From Adhaeribacter radiodurans (lineage in GTDB: Bacteria > Bacteroidota > Bacteroidia > Cytophagales > Hymenobacteraceae): 64,000 nt of DNA. The stretch covers positions 3,658,001 to 3,722,000 of the forward strand of contig NZ_CP055153.1 in the NCBI RefSeq assembly GCF_014075995.1, in the 5' to 3' direction. The position numbers and the translations under genes are program-made. Position 1 is the first letter of the stretch. Each line of letters opens with the position of its first letter. Below are positions 8,223 to 18,458 of the stretch, piece by piece. Below the pieces are notes generated by a model. It did no database searches, was not told the origin of the DNA, and saw nothing but the letters and a program-made list of their open reading frames with translations.

Positions 8223-11200
8223 TCACCTCACCCGTACAACTCCCCCGCCACTATACGAATGATATTCGGCGTTATACATAGCATCAGCACCAACAGGCCC
8301 CATTTGAAAAGTGCCCGGTGAGACGGCCCGCACTTGGTAGTAAAAGTATTTCGGTTTGGCGGTAGCCGTGGTGTAAATATTAATGCGGTCATCGCGAATA
8401 TCGGTGTGGTCGGGTACCGATACGTCTTTGGCCCAGGCCAGCTCCCGTTCTGAAGTCAGGCGCGGGTTTTCGATTTCGAAACCGGCGGGTAGTAAATCGG
8501 TAATAGCTACGTTGGGGATATTGCGGCTATCCTGAGTTTGCAAAGCAATGCGCACCACTATTAAATCGTTCTGGCGGAAAATATTTCGGGTAATTTGGTT
8601 GCCGTTGCGGTCGAAGAACGTTTTGCGTACTTGCAGGAAACTATCTTCTTCTTTGGTAGTACCGCTTTGAGGAATGCCCTCCACCTCCCAGAAATAATAC
8701 AACGTACCTTGCCCCGTAGTGCGAATAGAGGTATTATCGCGATTTAGTTTATTGGTAAGCGTAACATCTTTGCCAGTAAAAGTGCCGATAACTTTTCCAT
8801 TCTGGTAAATTTTAGCTGTTACATTTCCCTCGCCCCGTCGTGCTATTTTACCTAATGCCAATAAGGCAAAGGCGCGTTCCTGGGTATTAAACCAGCGGTT
8901 AGAACGTAATTCACCAGACAAGTGCCGGGCCAGTATGCCTACCTGCGGATTATCCGGATCCGCTTCAATTAAACCGTTTAAAGCCAGTGCACGATCACGC
9001 AATGCCGAGTAAAAACTACCATTTAAAGCGCGTTCCGATGTTTGACCGCTAAAATTGGCCGGTAAAAGTTGCGTAAAACTTTCACGGTTGCCGCTTAGGG
9101 CAAAAGTGCTGGCCAGCACGTATTTTTCGTCGAGAGCAAGTAAATCCGGCTTGGATTTGTAATAGTTCATGGTGGCCCAATCGGTTTTACCCGCCACGCT
9201 GAGTACGTAAAGCGAATAGGTAATTTCGTGCGCCGCGATAAATTTGCTTTGCAATTGGCGTTTGGTATCGTAGAACCGGTATTCTTCCATGGCCCGGCCT
9301 TTTACTTTGCGTTGTAAATAAATTAACACTTTATCCAGTACGGCGGCATTTACCGGGTAACCGGCTTTGCGGGCTTCGAGCAGGAAGTGGGTAGCGTAAG
9401 CACTCGTCCACCAATGGGTTTCGGCTTCGCCGGGCCAGTAGGTAAAGCCACCGTCGTATTGCTGCATGCCTTCCATTTTGGTAATGGCTTCCTGCACCAG
9501 GTAGTTGGGGTTGAATGTCCGGGTTTTCCGATCCTGGTTTAAAACCCGGGCCAAATCAGAATAATACAACAGGGGGAAAGCCGTAGAAACGGTTTGCTCC
9601 AGGCAACCATACGGGTATTGCAGCAAATACGTAATATCGTCGGTAAACTCGGCTACCGGTGATTTACTGATAACCAGCCGCGAAGCCAAAGAGGCCAGTA
9701 AAAAATCGTGGGTAGGTTTAATATCGGCGGTAGCGCTCCCTTTTAAAGAACCGGAACTAGTAATTTTAGTTAAAGAGGCCGGTGGCCGGATGGTAATATC
9801 GGTGCGGTTGCTAAACGACTCACCCAAGGCCTTTACGTTTACCGTAACGGAAGCCTGACCAATAGCAGGTGCCGCTACTACTTTATACACGACCATTGAC
9901 TCTTTATTTGCTCCCAGGGTAGCCGTTGAAGTGGTGGTTCCAACCACCCGAAGAGATCCGGTTACGGCTAAGGCAGTGCTCGCAGCCGTAGCTTTAGCGG
10001 TCGTATTGCTTAAAGTAACCGGCACCAAAATCGTATCTTTCGGACTCACAAACCGCGGCAAAGCCGTACTGATAACTACCGGGTCCGCCACGCGCATTAT
10101 TTTATCTGCCGAGCCAAAAGCATTTTCTTTATAGGCCACCGCCATCACCCGCAACGAACCCGAGAACTGCGGTATATTTACTTTAATGGTGGCTTCGCCG
10201 TTAGAACCAGTTTTTAAATGACCACTCCACTGGGCTACCAGTTTTACCCTTTTGGAAGTAAGCGGATTAATGCGTTTTTCCAGATCATAGCCATCTCCCC
10301 CAAAACTGGAACGTTTACCTGTTAGCTCCGGAAACAAAAATGGGTACAAATCATAGGCATTTACTTCGAGGGCCCGCTTCTGGTAGAAGAACCCGTAAGG
10401 ATCGGGGGTTTGGTAATCTTTTAACTGCAAAATACCTTCGTCTACCACGGCCAGCGTTACTTCGGCATTAGGAGCAGTACGTACTTTTATTTCTTGTGTG
10501 CGCTGCGAACGGGAAGTTTCGGCGGCAGTAATGGCTACGTCGAGCTTGGTGCTTTTTTTGGTAACAGTTACCGGCATAAACCCGCGGGCCACGGTAAGCG
10601 GCAAGCTATTATCTTTTACCGGCCGCAGGGCCGTGGCGGTAATGTACAGGGTAGGTAAATAATTTTCTTTGATGGGCAACGTGAGCGAAGCGGCTTTTTT
10701 ATCGGTTTGTAAATAATAGTAGCTTAGTACTTTGTCGCGCTCCACGGTTACCAGAATTTTACCGGCAAACGGGGCCTTAAACAAAACCTTGGCTTCGTCG
10801 CCTACTTCGTACGTAGGTTTATCCAAGGTAATATCTATTTCCCCTTCGTTGTTTACTTCAAAGGAAGTACTCTCGGTATCACCGAAACCATAGGCGTAAA
10901 ATTCCTGGGCTACGAAATTGCTAGCACCCGGCCGCATTATCCGGATTTCGTAATCGCCAGAGGCTACGGGCGTAAACTCAAACGGGGCGCCCCCAGCCGG
11001 AATAGAAATGGTGCGGCTGTTCACGATGCTTTCTTTGCGCTGCGATTTATAATTATAAGCCGCATCCGGCGAACGCTCAATCACCGATTCGTACGTAAAC
11101 CGCACCAGTTGCACGGTAGCCTGAGCGGCTATGGCTTGACCCGTTTTATCTACCGCGATCAGCGGAATGCGCAAGGGTTGCCGGGTACTCACGTATTCCT

Positions 11201-13649
11201 CAAAATTACGCATGCCGTAAAATACAGGTTGGGTACTTACTTCAAATTTAGATAGGCGGTTAACCGGGCGATCCGTTTCGTCAAAAACTGTGGTGTATAC
11301 CGATCCATCCAGTAATCCAATATCTCGATAATCGGCTAAAGTAAAGCTTTCCTGCCCTTCGCCCTGCGCATTAGTCTGTCCCTGCCGCACGCTGTTCTGA
11401 ATTTCTACGGAGCCGGACGTAACTAAATCAAAAATGTACTCGGGGTACTTTTTGGCTTCGAAAACTTTCTTTTTCAGGCTGAGCTGCATTTCGTAATTAC
11501 GCCCCGCCGCCGGCGGACCAAATAAGTTTAACGCGGTAAACTTCGTAACTACACTCTCGCCCGCATTATAACTGGGTTTGTTTAAAGCGGCCGTTACTTT
11601 TAAACGGTCCGGAATAAATTCTTCTACGCCAATTTTTTTGGAATTAAGGAGCACCTCGTTGCCCGAATAAACTTCTACGGTATAGGTACCGGTTACGGCG
11701 GCAGCAGGCAAAATAAAGCTGGATTCAGCGGCCCCACTCTGGTTAAGTTTGGCTTTGGCACTGCGGTATTCTTTGCCATTGGGCAACAATAATTTTAATT
11801 TTATGGGCAAGCCCGCCACAGTTTTCCAGGTGGGCGTACGTACTACGGTGTTCAGGTGGATTACGTCGCCGGGGCGGTACAAGTCCCGGTCGCCGTAAAT
11901 AAAAGCATCGTAGGGAATATCGTTCAGGCGCTTGCCGCCTACCTCGAACCGGGAAGTGTTTACCTGGGTTTGGCTGTATGGTAAATACGTAAAATCCTGA
12001 CCTAACCGGGCGGTAACTAATCCTAATTTAAAATCCGGGGCTTGTTTATCAATGTTCGCGAACCGTACCACGCCATCTTTATCGGTGGTTCCTTTATAAA
12101 TCACCTGGTTACTGGTGCTGATAAACCGGACTTCCACCCCCGACTGCACTTTAGCTTCCCGGATGGAATTGGCAAATACAATCACATCATTCTTACCTTG
12201 TTTCGCAATTAAACCAATATCCGAAACTGAAATCAATTTAGAATCGCGCAGCCATTTTTGTTCGGTACTAGTTACCGTGAGCACGTACAAGCCTTTAAAT
12301 TCACTGTCAAAATCCAGATCGTCGAGGTTTAGGTTGAGCAAGTAGGAATTGCCTTGTTTGCGCAGGTTGTTGGTTTCGTACTCGCGTTCAAAAATTGTAG
12401 TGCCGTTGGTTTCGTTTACCGGGTAGGAGCTGCTGGAATAATATTCATCGGCGGCTTCGTCGTACTCGCCTTCGTACATTTTTCCTTCCTGTAGAGCCCG
12501 TAAGATATTGTTTTCGTATATTTTGCCAATGCTGACCTTAAAACGGGGAATTTTATTTATGTTAAGGGCAATGTTGCGCGCACCCTGGCTGCTGAGGTAC
12601 ACGCTGCGGGTATTGGCAAAGGCAATACCGGGCCGCACCGAAGCAAATGAAATTGGGTGAACGTATTCCTGACCCAGCTTCGCTCCTTCCAAGCCGGTTA
12701 AATTTTTAGAAATTACTAAATCGTAGGTAGTTTGCTGGGGTAAGTTGCCTTGCAGCACAAAGCCGCCTTCCATTTCTTCTACGGTAAACGCATATTCTGG
12801 CCGCAACTTTACTAGTTCGCGCAGGTTCTCGGTTTGCACGGGTTGGGTGGTAGCCACGTAAATTTGTTCTTCTCCGTTTTCTACACCAGTAGTTACCTCC
12901 GATACTTGTAAGAGTTGCCGGTTAGGTAAAACCACTTCTTTTTCGATTAGTTTGTTCGTGCGGTACTGGCTACCGGGAGTAATTAAACCGGGCTTTACCT
13001 GAATGCGCAAAGGCTGGGTACTATTCTTTAATTGCTTTACCCGCAAGGAGATATAATCCGGGCTGCTGTTTACCAATTCTACCGGCACGGGCGCGGTGCT
13101 GGGCCCTTGAGACACTTGTAAATAGTTGCGCAAGGCGGCATAGGTAACCGGGTAATTAAAGGCTACTCGCACTCGGGCTTCTAACTGGTCCGGAGAACTT
13201 GCGGAACGTCCCCAGAAAGCTTGCGCTTCGGGTAAGTCCAGGTAAGGCGTATGGAATCGGATAGTCTGGCCGCTGGTTATGCTGTATTTTTTGGGACTAT
13301 GCTTTAGTAATTCGTCGGTTAATTCCGCCTGAAAGTCGGTGCTGGGAGCAAAAGATTGCAGCGGCGAAAATACCAGCTCGTTCGGAGCCGTCCATTTAAA
13401 ACGCCCCTTTATTTTTGGAGTAAAGTTCAGGTAGTTTACCGTATCCCATTTTTGCAGAATGGCAGGAGGAGCCAATTCTTTATCAAAAGTAAATACAAGG
13501 TTCTGCTCCTGCTCAATTTGCTCTTCAAAGTTTTTACTTTCCAACCGGAGTTCGTTGCGGTTGCCCCGGCAACTAACGAGTAAGCACAACACAACCAGAA
13601 ACCAAACCGGAAAGGCGTGGGTACCACGAAAATAGAACGGAAATTTCAT
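8223..13649 (-). CDS. Bacterial alpha-2-macroglobulin lipoprotein with thioester
   Basis: 1808 residues. An N-terminal hydrophobic segment ends in a lipobox (LLVSC, lipid-anchored Cys27), so the mature protein should be tethered to a membrane on the periplasmic or outer side. Many MG-type beta domains follow, including an MG2-like domain around YGDRDLYRPGDVI (A2M_N) and the A2M region around WSGHLKTGSNGEA. The CxEQ thioester motif is intact as CLEQ at Cys1349-Gln1352, within a helical thioester domain. Family knowledge: these proteins trap attacking proteases and are often encoded with penicillin-binding protein 1C. No pbpC gene lies next to it here. It is transcribed alone, away from the DUF3500 gene. 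Confidence 0.93.
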   Translation of the reverse strand: MKFPFYFRGTHAFPVWFLVVLCLLVSCRGNRNELRLESKNFEEQIEQEQNLVFTFDKELAPPAILQKWDTVNYLNFTPKIKGRFKWTAPNELVFSPLQSFAPSTDFQAELTDELLKHSPKKYSITSGQTIRFHTPYLDLPEAQAFWGRSASSPDQLEARVRVAFNYPVTYAALRNYLQVSQGPSTAPVPVELVNSSPDYISLRVKQLKNSTQPLRIQVKPGLITPGSQYRTNKLIEKEVVLPNRQLLQVSEVTTGVENGEEQIYVATTQPVQTENLRELVKLRPEYAFTVEEMEGGFVLQGNLPQQTTYDLVISKNLTGLEGAKLGQEYVHPISFASVRPGIAFANTRSVYLSSQGARNIALNINKIPRFKVSIGKIYENNILRALQEGKMYEGEYDEAADEYYSSSSYPVNETNGTTIFEREYETNNLRKQGNSYLLNLNLDDLDFDSEFKGLYVLTVTSTEQKWLRDSKLISVSDIGLIAKQGKNDVIVFANSIREAKVQSGVEVRFISTSNQVIYKGTTDKDGVVRFANIDKQAPDFKLGLVTARLGQDFTYLPYSQTQVNTSRFEVGGKRLNDIPYDAFIYGDRDLYRPGDVIHLNTVVRTPTWKTVAGLPIKLKLLLPNGKEYRSAKAKLNQSGAAESSFILPAAAVTGTYTVEVYSGNEVLLNSKKIGVEEFIPDRLKVTAALNKPSYNAGESVVTKFTALNLFGPPAAGRNYEMQLSLKKKVFEAKKYPEYIFDLVTSGSVEIQNSVRQGQTNAQGEGQESFTLADYRDIGLLDGSVYTTVFDETDRPVNRLSKFEVSTQPVFYGMRNFEEYVSTRQPLRIPLIAVDKTGQAIAAQATVQLVRFTYESVIERSPDAAYNYKSQRKESIVNSRTISIPAGGAPFEFTPVASGDYEIRIMRPGASNFVAQEFYAYGFGDTESTSFEVNNEGEIDITLDKPTYEVGDEAKVLFKAPFAGKILVTVERDKVLSYYYLQTDKKAASLTLPIKENYLPTLYITATALRPVKDNSLPLTVARGFMPVTVTKKSTKLDVAITAAETSRSQRTQEIKVRTAPNAEVTLAVVDEGILQLKDYQTPDPYGFFYQKRALEVNAYDLYPFLFPELTGKRSSFGGDGYDLEKRINPLTSKRVKLVAQWSGHLKTGSNGEATIKVNIPQFSGSLRVMAVAYKENAFGSADKIMRVADPVVISTALPRFVSPKDTILVPVTLSNTTAKATAASTALAVTGSLRVVGTTTSTATLGANKESMVVYKVVAAPAIGQASVTVNVKALGESFSNRTDITIRPPASLTKITSSGSLKGSATADIKPTHDFLLASLASRLVISKSPVAEFTDDITYLLQYPYGCLEQTVSTAFPLLYYSDLARVLNQDRKTRTFNPNYLVQEAITKMEGMQQYDGGFTYWPGEAETHWWTSAYATHFLLEARKAGYPVNAAVLDKVLIYLQRKVKGRAMEEYRFYDTKRQLQSKFIAAHEITYSLYVLSVAGKTDWATMNYYKSKPDLLALDEKYVLASTFALSGNRESFTQLLPANFSGQTSERALNGSFYSALRDRALALNGLIEADPDNPQVGILARHLSGELRSNRWFNTQERAFALLALGKIARRGEGNVTAKIYQNGKVIGTFTGKDVTLTNKLNRDNTSIRTTGQGTLYYFWEVEGIPQSGTTKEEDSFLQVRKTFFDRNGNQITRNIFRQNDLIVVRIALQTQDSRNIPNVAITDLLPAGFEIENPRLTSERELAWAKDVSVPDHTDIRDDRINIYTTATAKPKYFYYQVRAVSPGTFQMGPVGADAMYNAEYHSYSGGGVVRVR

Positions 13650-14009
13650 AGATAGGCGGAGAAAAAGAGTTTGGTAAACGGCAGCGGAAACTTACAAAAT
13701 TGTTAATTACTCTAACGTGAATACCACATATTTTATTTAGGTAATATTCTATTCTCCATTAAAATTAATTTCCTCTCATCAGTAAAGCCGAATTTTTAAA
13801 TTTTTTCATTTATGAAACATGGGAAATTAAAGGAAACACCCTTTAAAATTTTAAAAATTTACCTGGCAGTTACTTTTTATTTTAAGTTGAGCCATTCGGG
13901 CAACTTCCTATTGGATAATTCTTTATATTTAATGCTGTTTACTTTGGGGGTTCGGCCTGGGAGCTGATCGTTATTGTTTTTAGGGTTTATTTTAAAAATT
14001 CGGTTTTTT
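13650..14009. other. Divergent intergenic region
   Basis: AT-rich spacer between the minus-strand alpha-2-macroglobulin and the plus-strand DUF3500 gene, so it should hold promoters for both. I see only near-matches to TAnnTTTG (for example TTACTTTG about 70 bp before the DUF3500 start). No RNA gene or repeat was recognised. Confidence 0.35.
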
Positions 14010-15074
14010 ATGATAAGAACTTACCTGGTTGCCTGTCTGCTATTTTTCGCTACTGTTTTAAGTTTCGCTCAAACTACGGCCACTACCAAAAAAACTACGC
14101 TCTCCGCGCCGAAGAATAAAGACATGCTGCGCGTGGTAAATGCTTTTTTAAATTCCTTAGCCCCAGAGCAACGCCAAAAAGCTACATTCCCTTTCGGCGA
14201 CGAAGAACGGTTTAACTGGCATTTCGTACCCCGCGATCGCAAAGGAGTACCCTTGAAAGAAATGACGGCTGATCAACAGAAAATGGCCATGGCCATCGTG
14301 CAAACTGCCCTCAGCAACCAAGGTTACCAGAAAGCAAAAGCCATTATGGAACTGGAAGTGATTTTAAAAGCCCTGGAAAAACAACCCGCCGAAAGCACCT
14401 ACCGCGATCCGGGTAAATACTATTTTTCAGTTTTTGGTCAACCATCGGCGCAGGAACCTTGGGGTTGCCGCATCGAAGGCCATCATTTGTCTTTGAATTT
14501 TACGTCCACCACCGGTGCCCTTGTCGCAGAAACTCCGGCTTTTATGGGTTCTAACCCAGCCATTGTTCCAGAGGGTCCGGAGAAAGGCAAACAAATTTTA
14601 AAAGAAGAAGCTAACCTGGGTTTTACATTAGTGCAATCCTTTACTCCGGAACAGCTTAAAAAATCCTTAATTAACGAAGTAGCTCCTAACGACATTGTTA
14701 CCAGTAATAAACGAAAAGCCCTCCTGGAGAAACCCGAAGGAATTTTATATTCAGAAATGACGGCCAAACAGCAACAACAATTTAAAGATTTACTAAATGT
14801 TTATTTAAATAAGTACAACCCTGAACTAGCCGGTGATTTACGAGCGAAAGTAGAAAAAGCGGGATTAGCCAAAACGTATTTTGCCTGGGCCGGCAGCCAA
14901 ACCCAGGAAATTGGCAAAGCCCATTACTACCGCATCCATAACCCGGTACTGCTGATTGAATACGACAACTCACAGAACAATGCCAACCACGTGCATACCG
15001 TAGTGCGCGACTTGACGAACGATTTCGGCGAAGATGCTTTACAGGCTCATTACCAGAAGCATCCACATGAATAA
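14010..15074 (+). CDS. Secreted DUF3500 family protein
   Basis: 354 residues from the ATG at 14010, which begins a standard signal peptide (MIRTYLVACLLFFATVLSFA, cleavage before QTT). An in-frame TTG 36 bases upstream would put a poor extension before the signal sequence and was rejected. The body carries the DUF3500 features: the FPFGDEERxNWHFVPRDRKG segment, the WGCRIEGHHLSLNFT block and the C-terminal YYRIHNPVLLIEYDN and HVHTVVRD motifs. The biochemical function of the family is not established; export to periplasm or surface is predicted. It is monocistronic by spacing. Confidence 0.85.
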   Translation: MIRTYLVACLLFFATVLSFAQTTATTKKTTLSAPKNKDMLRVVNAFLNSLAPEQRQKATFPFGDEERFNWHFVPRDRKGVPLKEMTADQQKMAMAIVQTALSNQGYQKAKAIMELEVILKALEKQPAESTYRDPGKYYFSVFGQPSAQEPWGCRIEGHHLSLNFTSTTGALVAETPAFMGSNPAIVPEGPEKGKQILKEEANLGFTLVQSFTPEQLKKSLINEVAPNDIVTSNKRKALLEKPEGILYSEMTAKQQQQFKDLLNVYLNKYNPELAGDLRAKVEKAGLAKTYFAWAGSQTQEIGKAHYYRIHNPVLLIEYDNSQNNANHVHTVVRDLTNDFGEDALQAHYQKHPHE

Positions 15075-15384
15075 ATTTTTAAAAAAGTTAAATTTTCATC
15101 TAGTATAGCCCAACAGGCTTTTCTAGATTGGTCGTTTTACCGGATTAAGCAATCCTTTCGACAATGCACCAATCATAAAAAAGACAGGCATTTTTAAATT
15201 TTATCCTTTATTCTTCATTCTCCCTTAAGTTTTATTCCGAAAAAGCCATACCAAAACCGGTTTGTAGGTGTTCTTTTCTTTTCCTGATTAAATCATATCT
15301 AAAAGGCTAGTTCCACGTATTTGAGTACGATTCGGTTTACAGGTAACCGAAATAGTAATAATTATTTTCTACTTTAAAAATCAA
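15075..15384. other. Intergenic region, 310 bp
   Basis: I see no gene, convincing promoter, terminator hairpin or repeat in this stretch. Confidence 0.3.
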
Positions 15385-16497
15385 ATGACTCAATCGGAAC
15401 CCTTTTATAAGAAAAGCACGCTTATTCTGCTCGGTATTATACTTTTTGTGTACGTGCTGTACATTCTGGCCGATGTGCTGGTACCCATTGCTTTTTCGGT
15501 GTTGCTGGCTATTCTGCTAAATCCTTTGTATTCCCGGTTAATCCGCCTCCGGGTTCCTAAAGTACTGGCTATTACCCTAACTTTATTAATTGCCATTATT
15601 GCACTGGCTGGTTTATTGTACTTTTTATCTTCGCAAATTGCGCAGTTCAGCGATATGGCCCCAGTTCTAAAAGAAAAGTTCAGCGAGATTCTCACCAACT
15701 TACAAACCTGGGTACAACGCACATTTGGCATTACCCTCGAAAAACAACTTCAACTACTACGCGAAACTGCCAGCAGCGGCAAAGCTTTAGCCGGACAAAC
15801 AGTATCCAGCGTAATGGGCATTTTCGGGATATTATTTTTGATTCCGGTGTATGTTTTCTTGTTCTTGTTTTACAAGCCTTTAATTTTAAATTTTATATTC
15901 GAAGCCTTCTCCCGCGAAAATACCGGGCCAATTGCCGACATTTTGCAGGAAACTAAAACGGCTATTCAGAGTTACATTGTGGGGTTATTAATTGAAGCTT
16001 CTATTGTGGCTGTGCTTAACTCCATTGCCTTAACCGCGCTGGGCGTAAAGTATGGTATTTTACTAGGGGTAATCGGTGCTATTCTTAATTTAATTCCATA
16101 CGTCGGGGGTATTATTGCCATTATTTTACCGGTGCTTATGGCCACCTTAACCAAAGACGGGTATACAACGCAATTGTTAATTGTTGGCGCTTACGCCTTA
16201 ATCCAATTCATCGACAACAACATATTAGTGCCGCGCATTGTATCCTCTAAAGTTAAAATTAACGCATTGGCTTCTATTCTGGCTGTTTTATTTGGCGGCG
16301 CTCTATGGGGCTTTTCGGGGATGTTTTTATCAATTCCGTTCGTGGCGGTTTTAAAGATTGTTTTCGACCGCATTGATTCCCTGAAACCTTGGGGCAAGTT
16401 ACTTGGCGACCAAATTCCGGATTATTACGGCACCATGCAGGCGAAAACGCAAAAAAATTTAAAAACGCCGCAAAAAGTAGAAGAGCAAAAATCCTGA
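15385..16497 (+). CDS. AI-2E family transporter (YdiK/PerM/TqsA type)
   Basis: 370 residues with about eight hydrophobic segments arranged as the family expects: two or three at the N-terminus, a long soluble stretch (about residues 85-140), then a dense C-terminal membrane core. The LIPYVGGIIAIILPV and QFIDNNILVPRIVSSKVKINALASI segments are the most conserved part of PF01594. Family members export small molecules or ions; the autoinducer-2 link comes from E. coli TqsA and should not be assumed here. The tail is charged and cytoplasmic. A strong hairpin downstream probably ends the transcript. Confidence 0.88.
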   Translation: MTQSEPFYKKSTLILLGIILFVYVLYILADVLVPIAFSVLLAILLNPLYSRLIRLRVPKVLAITLTLLIAIIALAGLLYFLSSQIAQFSDMAPVLKEKFSEILTNLQTWVQRTFGITLEKQLQLLRETASSGKALAGQTVSSVMGIFGILFLIPVYVFLFLFYKPLILNFIFEAFSRENTGPIADILQETKTAIQSYIVGLLIEASIVAVLNSIALTALGVKYGILLGVIGAILNLIPYVGGIIAIILPVLMATLTKDGYTTQLLIVGAYALIQFIDNNILVPRIVSSKVKINALASILAVLFGGALWGFSGMFLSIPFVAVLKIVFDRIDSLKPWGKLLGDQIPDYYGTMQAKTQKNLKTPQKVEEQKS

Positions 16498-16646
16498 TAA
16501 AATGTAGATGCTTTGTTTTACCAAATTGTGGCTGTATTAATTTTTTAAATTTTTGGGTAATTTAGAACAAGACAAACCTAAAATCTAAATATTCAGGCAT
16601 ATACCAGCCGTTGCAAGATTAACTTGTTCTGACTGGTTAAAGAAAC

Positions 16647-16691
16647 AAAAAGGTAGTTTTAATCTGTTTACAAGATTAGAACTACCTTTTT
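16647..16691 (+). terminator. Rho-independent terminator after the AI-2E transporter
   Basis: A 19-bp stem (AAAAAGGTAGTT.../...AACTACCTTTTT, one G-T pair) encloses a 7-nt loop and ends in a T run; it would work in both directions. The rest of the 369-bp spacer between the transporter and the DnaJ gene shows nothing else I can identify. Confidence 0.75.
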
Positions 16692-16866
16692 GGCGTTTTA
16701 ATAAGTGAGCAATAAAAGTAAATCCGTTGATTGGCATTTTGCTACTTGTTTAGATTTACTTTACTCCTTAGTTTTAAGGAAATACAAGAGCCTGGGTTTA
16801 GTTTACTCCGGGCAAAACTTACGTATAAACTTTCCAGAAAGGGTTAATAAAAAATGCTAAGTAACC

Positions 16867-17787
16867 GTGGAATATAAAGATTATTACAAAATTCTGGAGG
16901 TAGATAAAAAAGCCTCGAAAGAAGAAATAAAAAAGCAGTACAAAAAACTGGCGCGCAAGTACCACCCCGATGTGAACCCCGGGAACAAAGAGGCCGAAGA
17001 AAAATTTAAAGCCATCAACGAAGCCCACGAGGTATTGTCGGATGAGGATAAACGGCAAAAATACGATACCCTCGGAGCCGATTGGCAACGCTATCAGCAA
17101 ACGGGTGGCCGCACCGGTGGTTTTGATTGGGCGCAATACGCACAAGGCGCAAACGCGGGCGGAGGCCGTTATACTTACCAAACCGAAGACGAAGGCAGCG
17201 ATTTCTCCGATTTTTTCAGTTCTATTTTTGGTGAAAGAAGAGGTAGTGGGCGTCGGGGCAGCATGCGCTCCAAGGGGCAAGATTATTCTGCGGAACTAAC
17301 CGTGTTTATGGAAGAAGCGTTTCACGGGGTAAAAAAAACCTTTACGCTGCATGATAAAAGCTTGCGGATTAACATAAAACCCGGCGTAGAAGATGGTCAG
17401 GTAATCCGGTTAAAAGGCAACGGCGGGCCCGGTCGCAACGGCAGCGAACCCGGTGATTTATACATTACTTTACGCGTTCCTCCGGATCCTCGTTTTACCC
17501 GGCAAGGCAACGATATTTACCTGGACGCTCAGGTGCCCGTTTACCGGGCAGCGCTGGGAGGTGATTTTTTTGTGGACACGCTGGATGGGCAGTTAAAACT
17601 TAAAATTAAACCCGAAACCAAAAATGGCACCTTGCTGCGCTTAAAAGGCAAAGGGTTTCCGGTTTATAACCAGCCGGACCAATCCGGTGATTTGTACGTA
17701 AAAGTGGTACTGCAATTACCCGAAGCGCTCACGGACAAAGAAAAAGAATTGTTTCAACAGCTCGCCCAGTTGCGTAACGACAAATAA
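16867..17787 (+). CDS. DnaJ-class co-chaperone, CbpA-type
   Basis: 306 residues with a GTG start; the protein then begins [11 protein letters not shown], so the start fits the family exactly. The J domain occupies residues 1-70 with HPD at 33-35, followed by a Gly-rich linker (about 80-140) and the two C-terminal client-binding domains. There is no CxxCxGxG zinc finger, so it is CbpA/type II and not classical DnaJ. It stimulates DnaK ATPase and delivers unfolded clients. The next gene encodes CbpM, the specific modulator of CbpA, which confirms the assignment. Confidence 0.92.
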   Translation: MEYKDYYKILEVDKKASKEEIKKQYKKLARKYHPDVNPGNKEAEEKFKAINEAHEVLSDEDKRQKYDTLGADWQRYQQTGGRTGGFDWAQYAQGANAGGGRYTYQTEDEGSDFSDFFSSIFGERRGSGRRGSMRSKGQDYSAELTVFMEEAFHGVKKTFTLHDKSLRINIKPGVEDGQVIRLKGNGGPGRNGSEPGDLYITLRVPPDPRFTRQGNDIYLDAQVPVYRAALGGDFFVDTLDGQLKLKIKPETKNGTLLRLKGKGFPVYNQPDQSGDLYVKVVLQLPEALTDKEKELFQQLAQLRNDK

Positions 17788-17870
17788 CACTGCGTATTTA
17801 CTGATTTTTAATTTTTTATTAACCTTCAGATTTAAAAGTAGTACCTGGTTATTAGTAAATAATTAAAATT

Positions 17871-18218
17871 ATGAACTACATCGCCATTGAAGAATTTTGC
17901 CGGCATTACGGCGTAGAATTACGCCTGATTCAGGAATTTGCCGACTTTGGTTTGGTGCGGTTACAAACCAGCGAAGCAGGCCCCACCGTAGCGGCATCAG
18001 AAGTAAAGCAACTGGAGCGTATGTTACGGCTGGCCCTGGATCTGGATTTGAACCCGGAAGGTATTGATGTAATTTTAAACATGCGCCAGGAAATGCAACG
18101 CCTGCGTCGTAAAACTCAAAAACTGGAAAATCGCCTGCGCCAACTGGAACAAGAACGTTACTGGAATTTAATCCAAGGTCCGCAAAGCCGGGGGCACATT
18201 GTTGATTTAGGGGAATAA
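17871..18218 (+). CDS. cbpM: Chaperone modulator CbpM
   Basis: 115 residues. The N-terminus (YIAIEEFCRHYGVELRLIQEF...GLV) is a MerR-like winged-helix fold, and residues 75-105 form a Lys/Arg/Leu-rich coiled coil ending in QLEQERYW. Known role of the family: CbpM binds the J domain of CbpA and blocks its interaction with DnaK. It lies 83 bp downstream of the CbpA-like gene on the same strand, so the two are very likely co-transcribed. Confidence 0.88.
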   Translation: MNYIAIEEFCRHYGVELRLIQEFADFGLVRLQTSEAGPTVAASEVKQLERMLRLALDLDLNPEGIDVILNMRQEMQRLRRKTQKLENRLRQLEQERYWNLIQGPQSRGHIVDLGE

Positions 18219-18458
18219 AGCTACTTAACAGCTTTACCGGGGCATTTGCTTTTATTTACCTGCCAGCAAACCTGGTTTCTTAGCTAATAATTAGAGCGGT
18301 TTTATCTACTGCAAGATAGAAAAGTTGCTGTTTTTTTTCTTAAAACACAATCTTTATCTGGAGTAAAGCAACCCGACTACAGTTCTTACTCCGGCTTGCC
18401 TTCACGGATCAGCTATATTATTTACCAACGCCAGATTCAGATACAACCCGGATGTTAT

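Noticed and set aside
16819-17280. 153-codon minus-strand frame across the DnaJ-like gene
   Set aside because: Antisense to the J domain and Gly-rich linker, with no recognisable family; a shadow frame.
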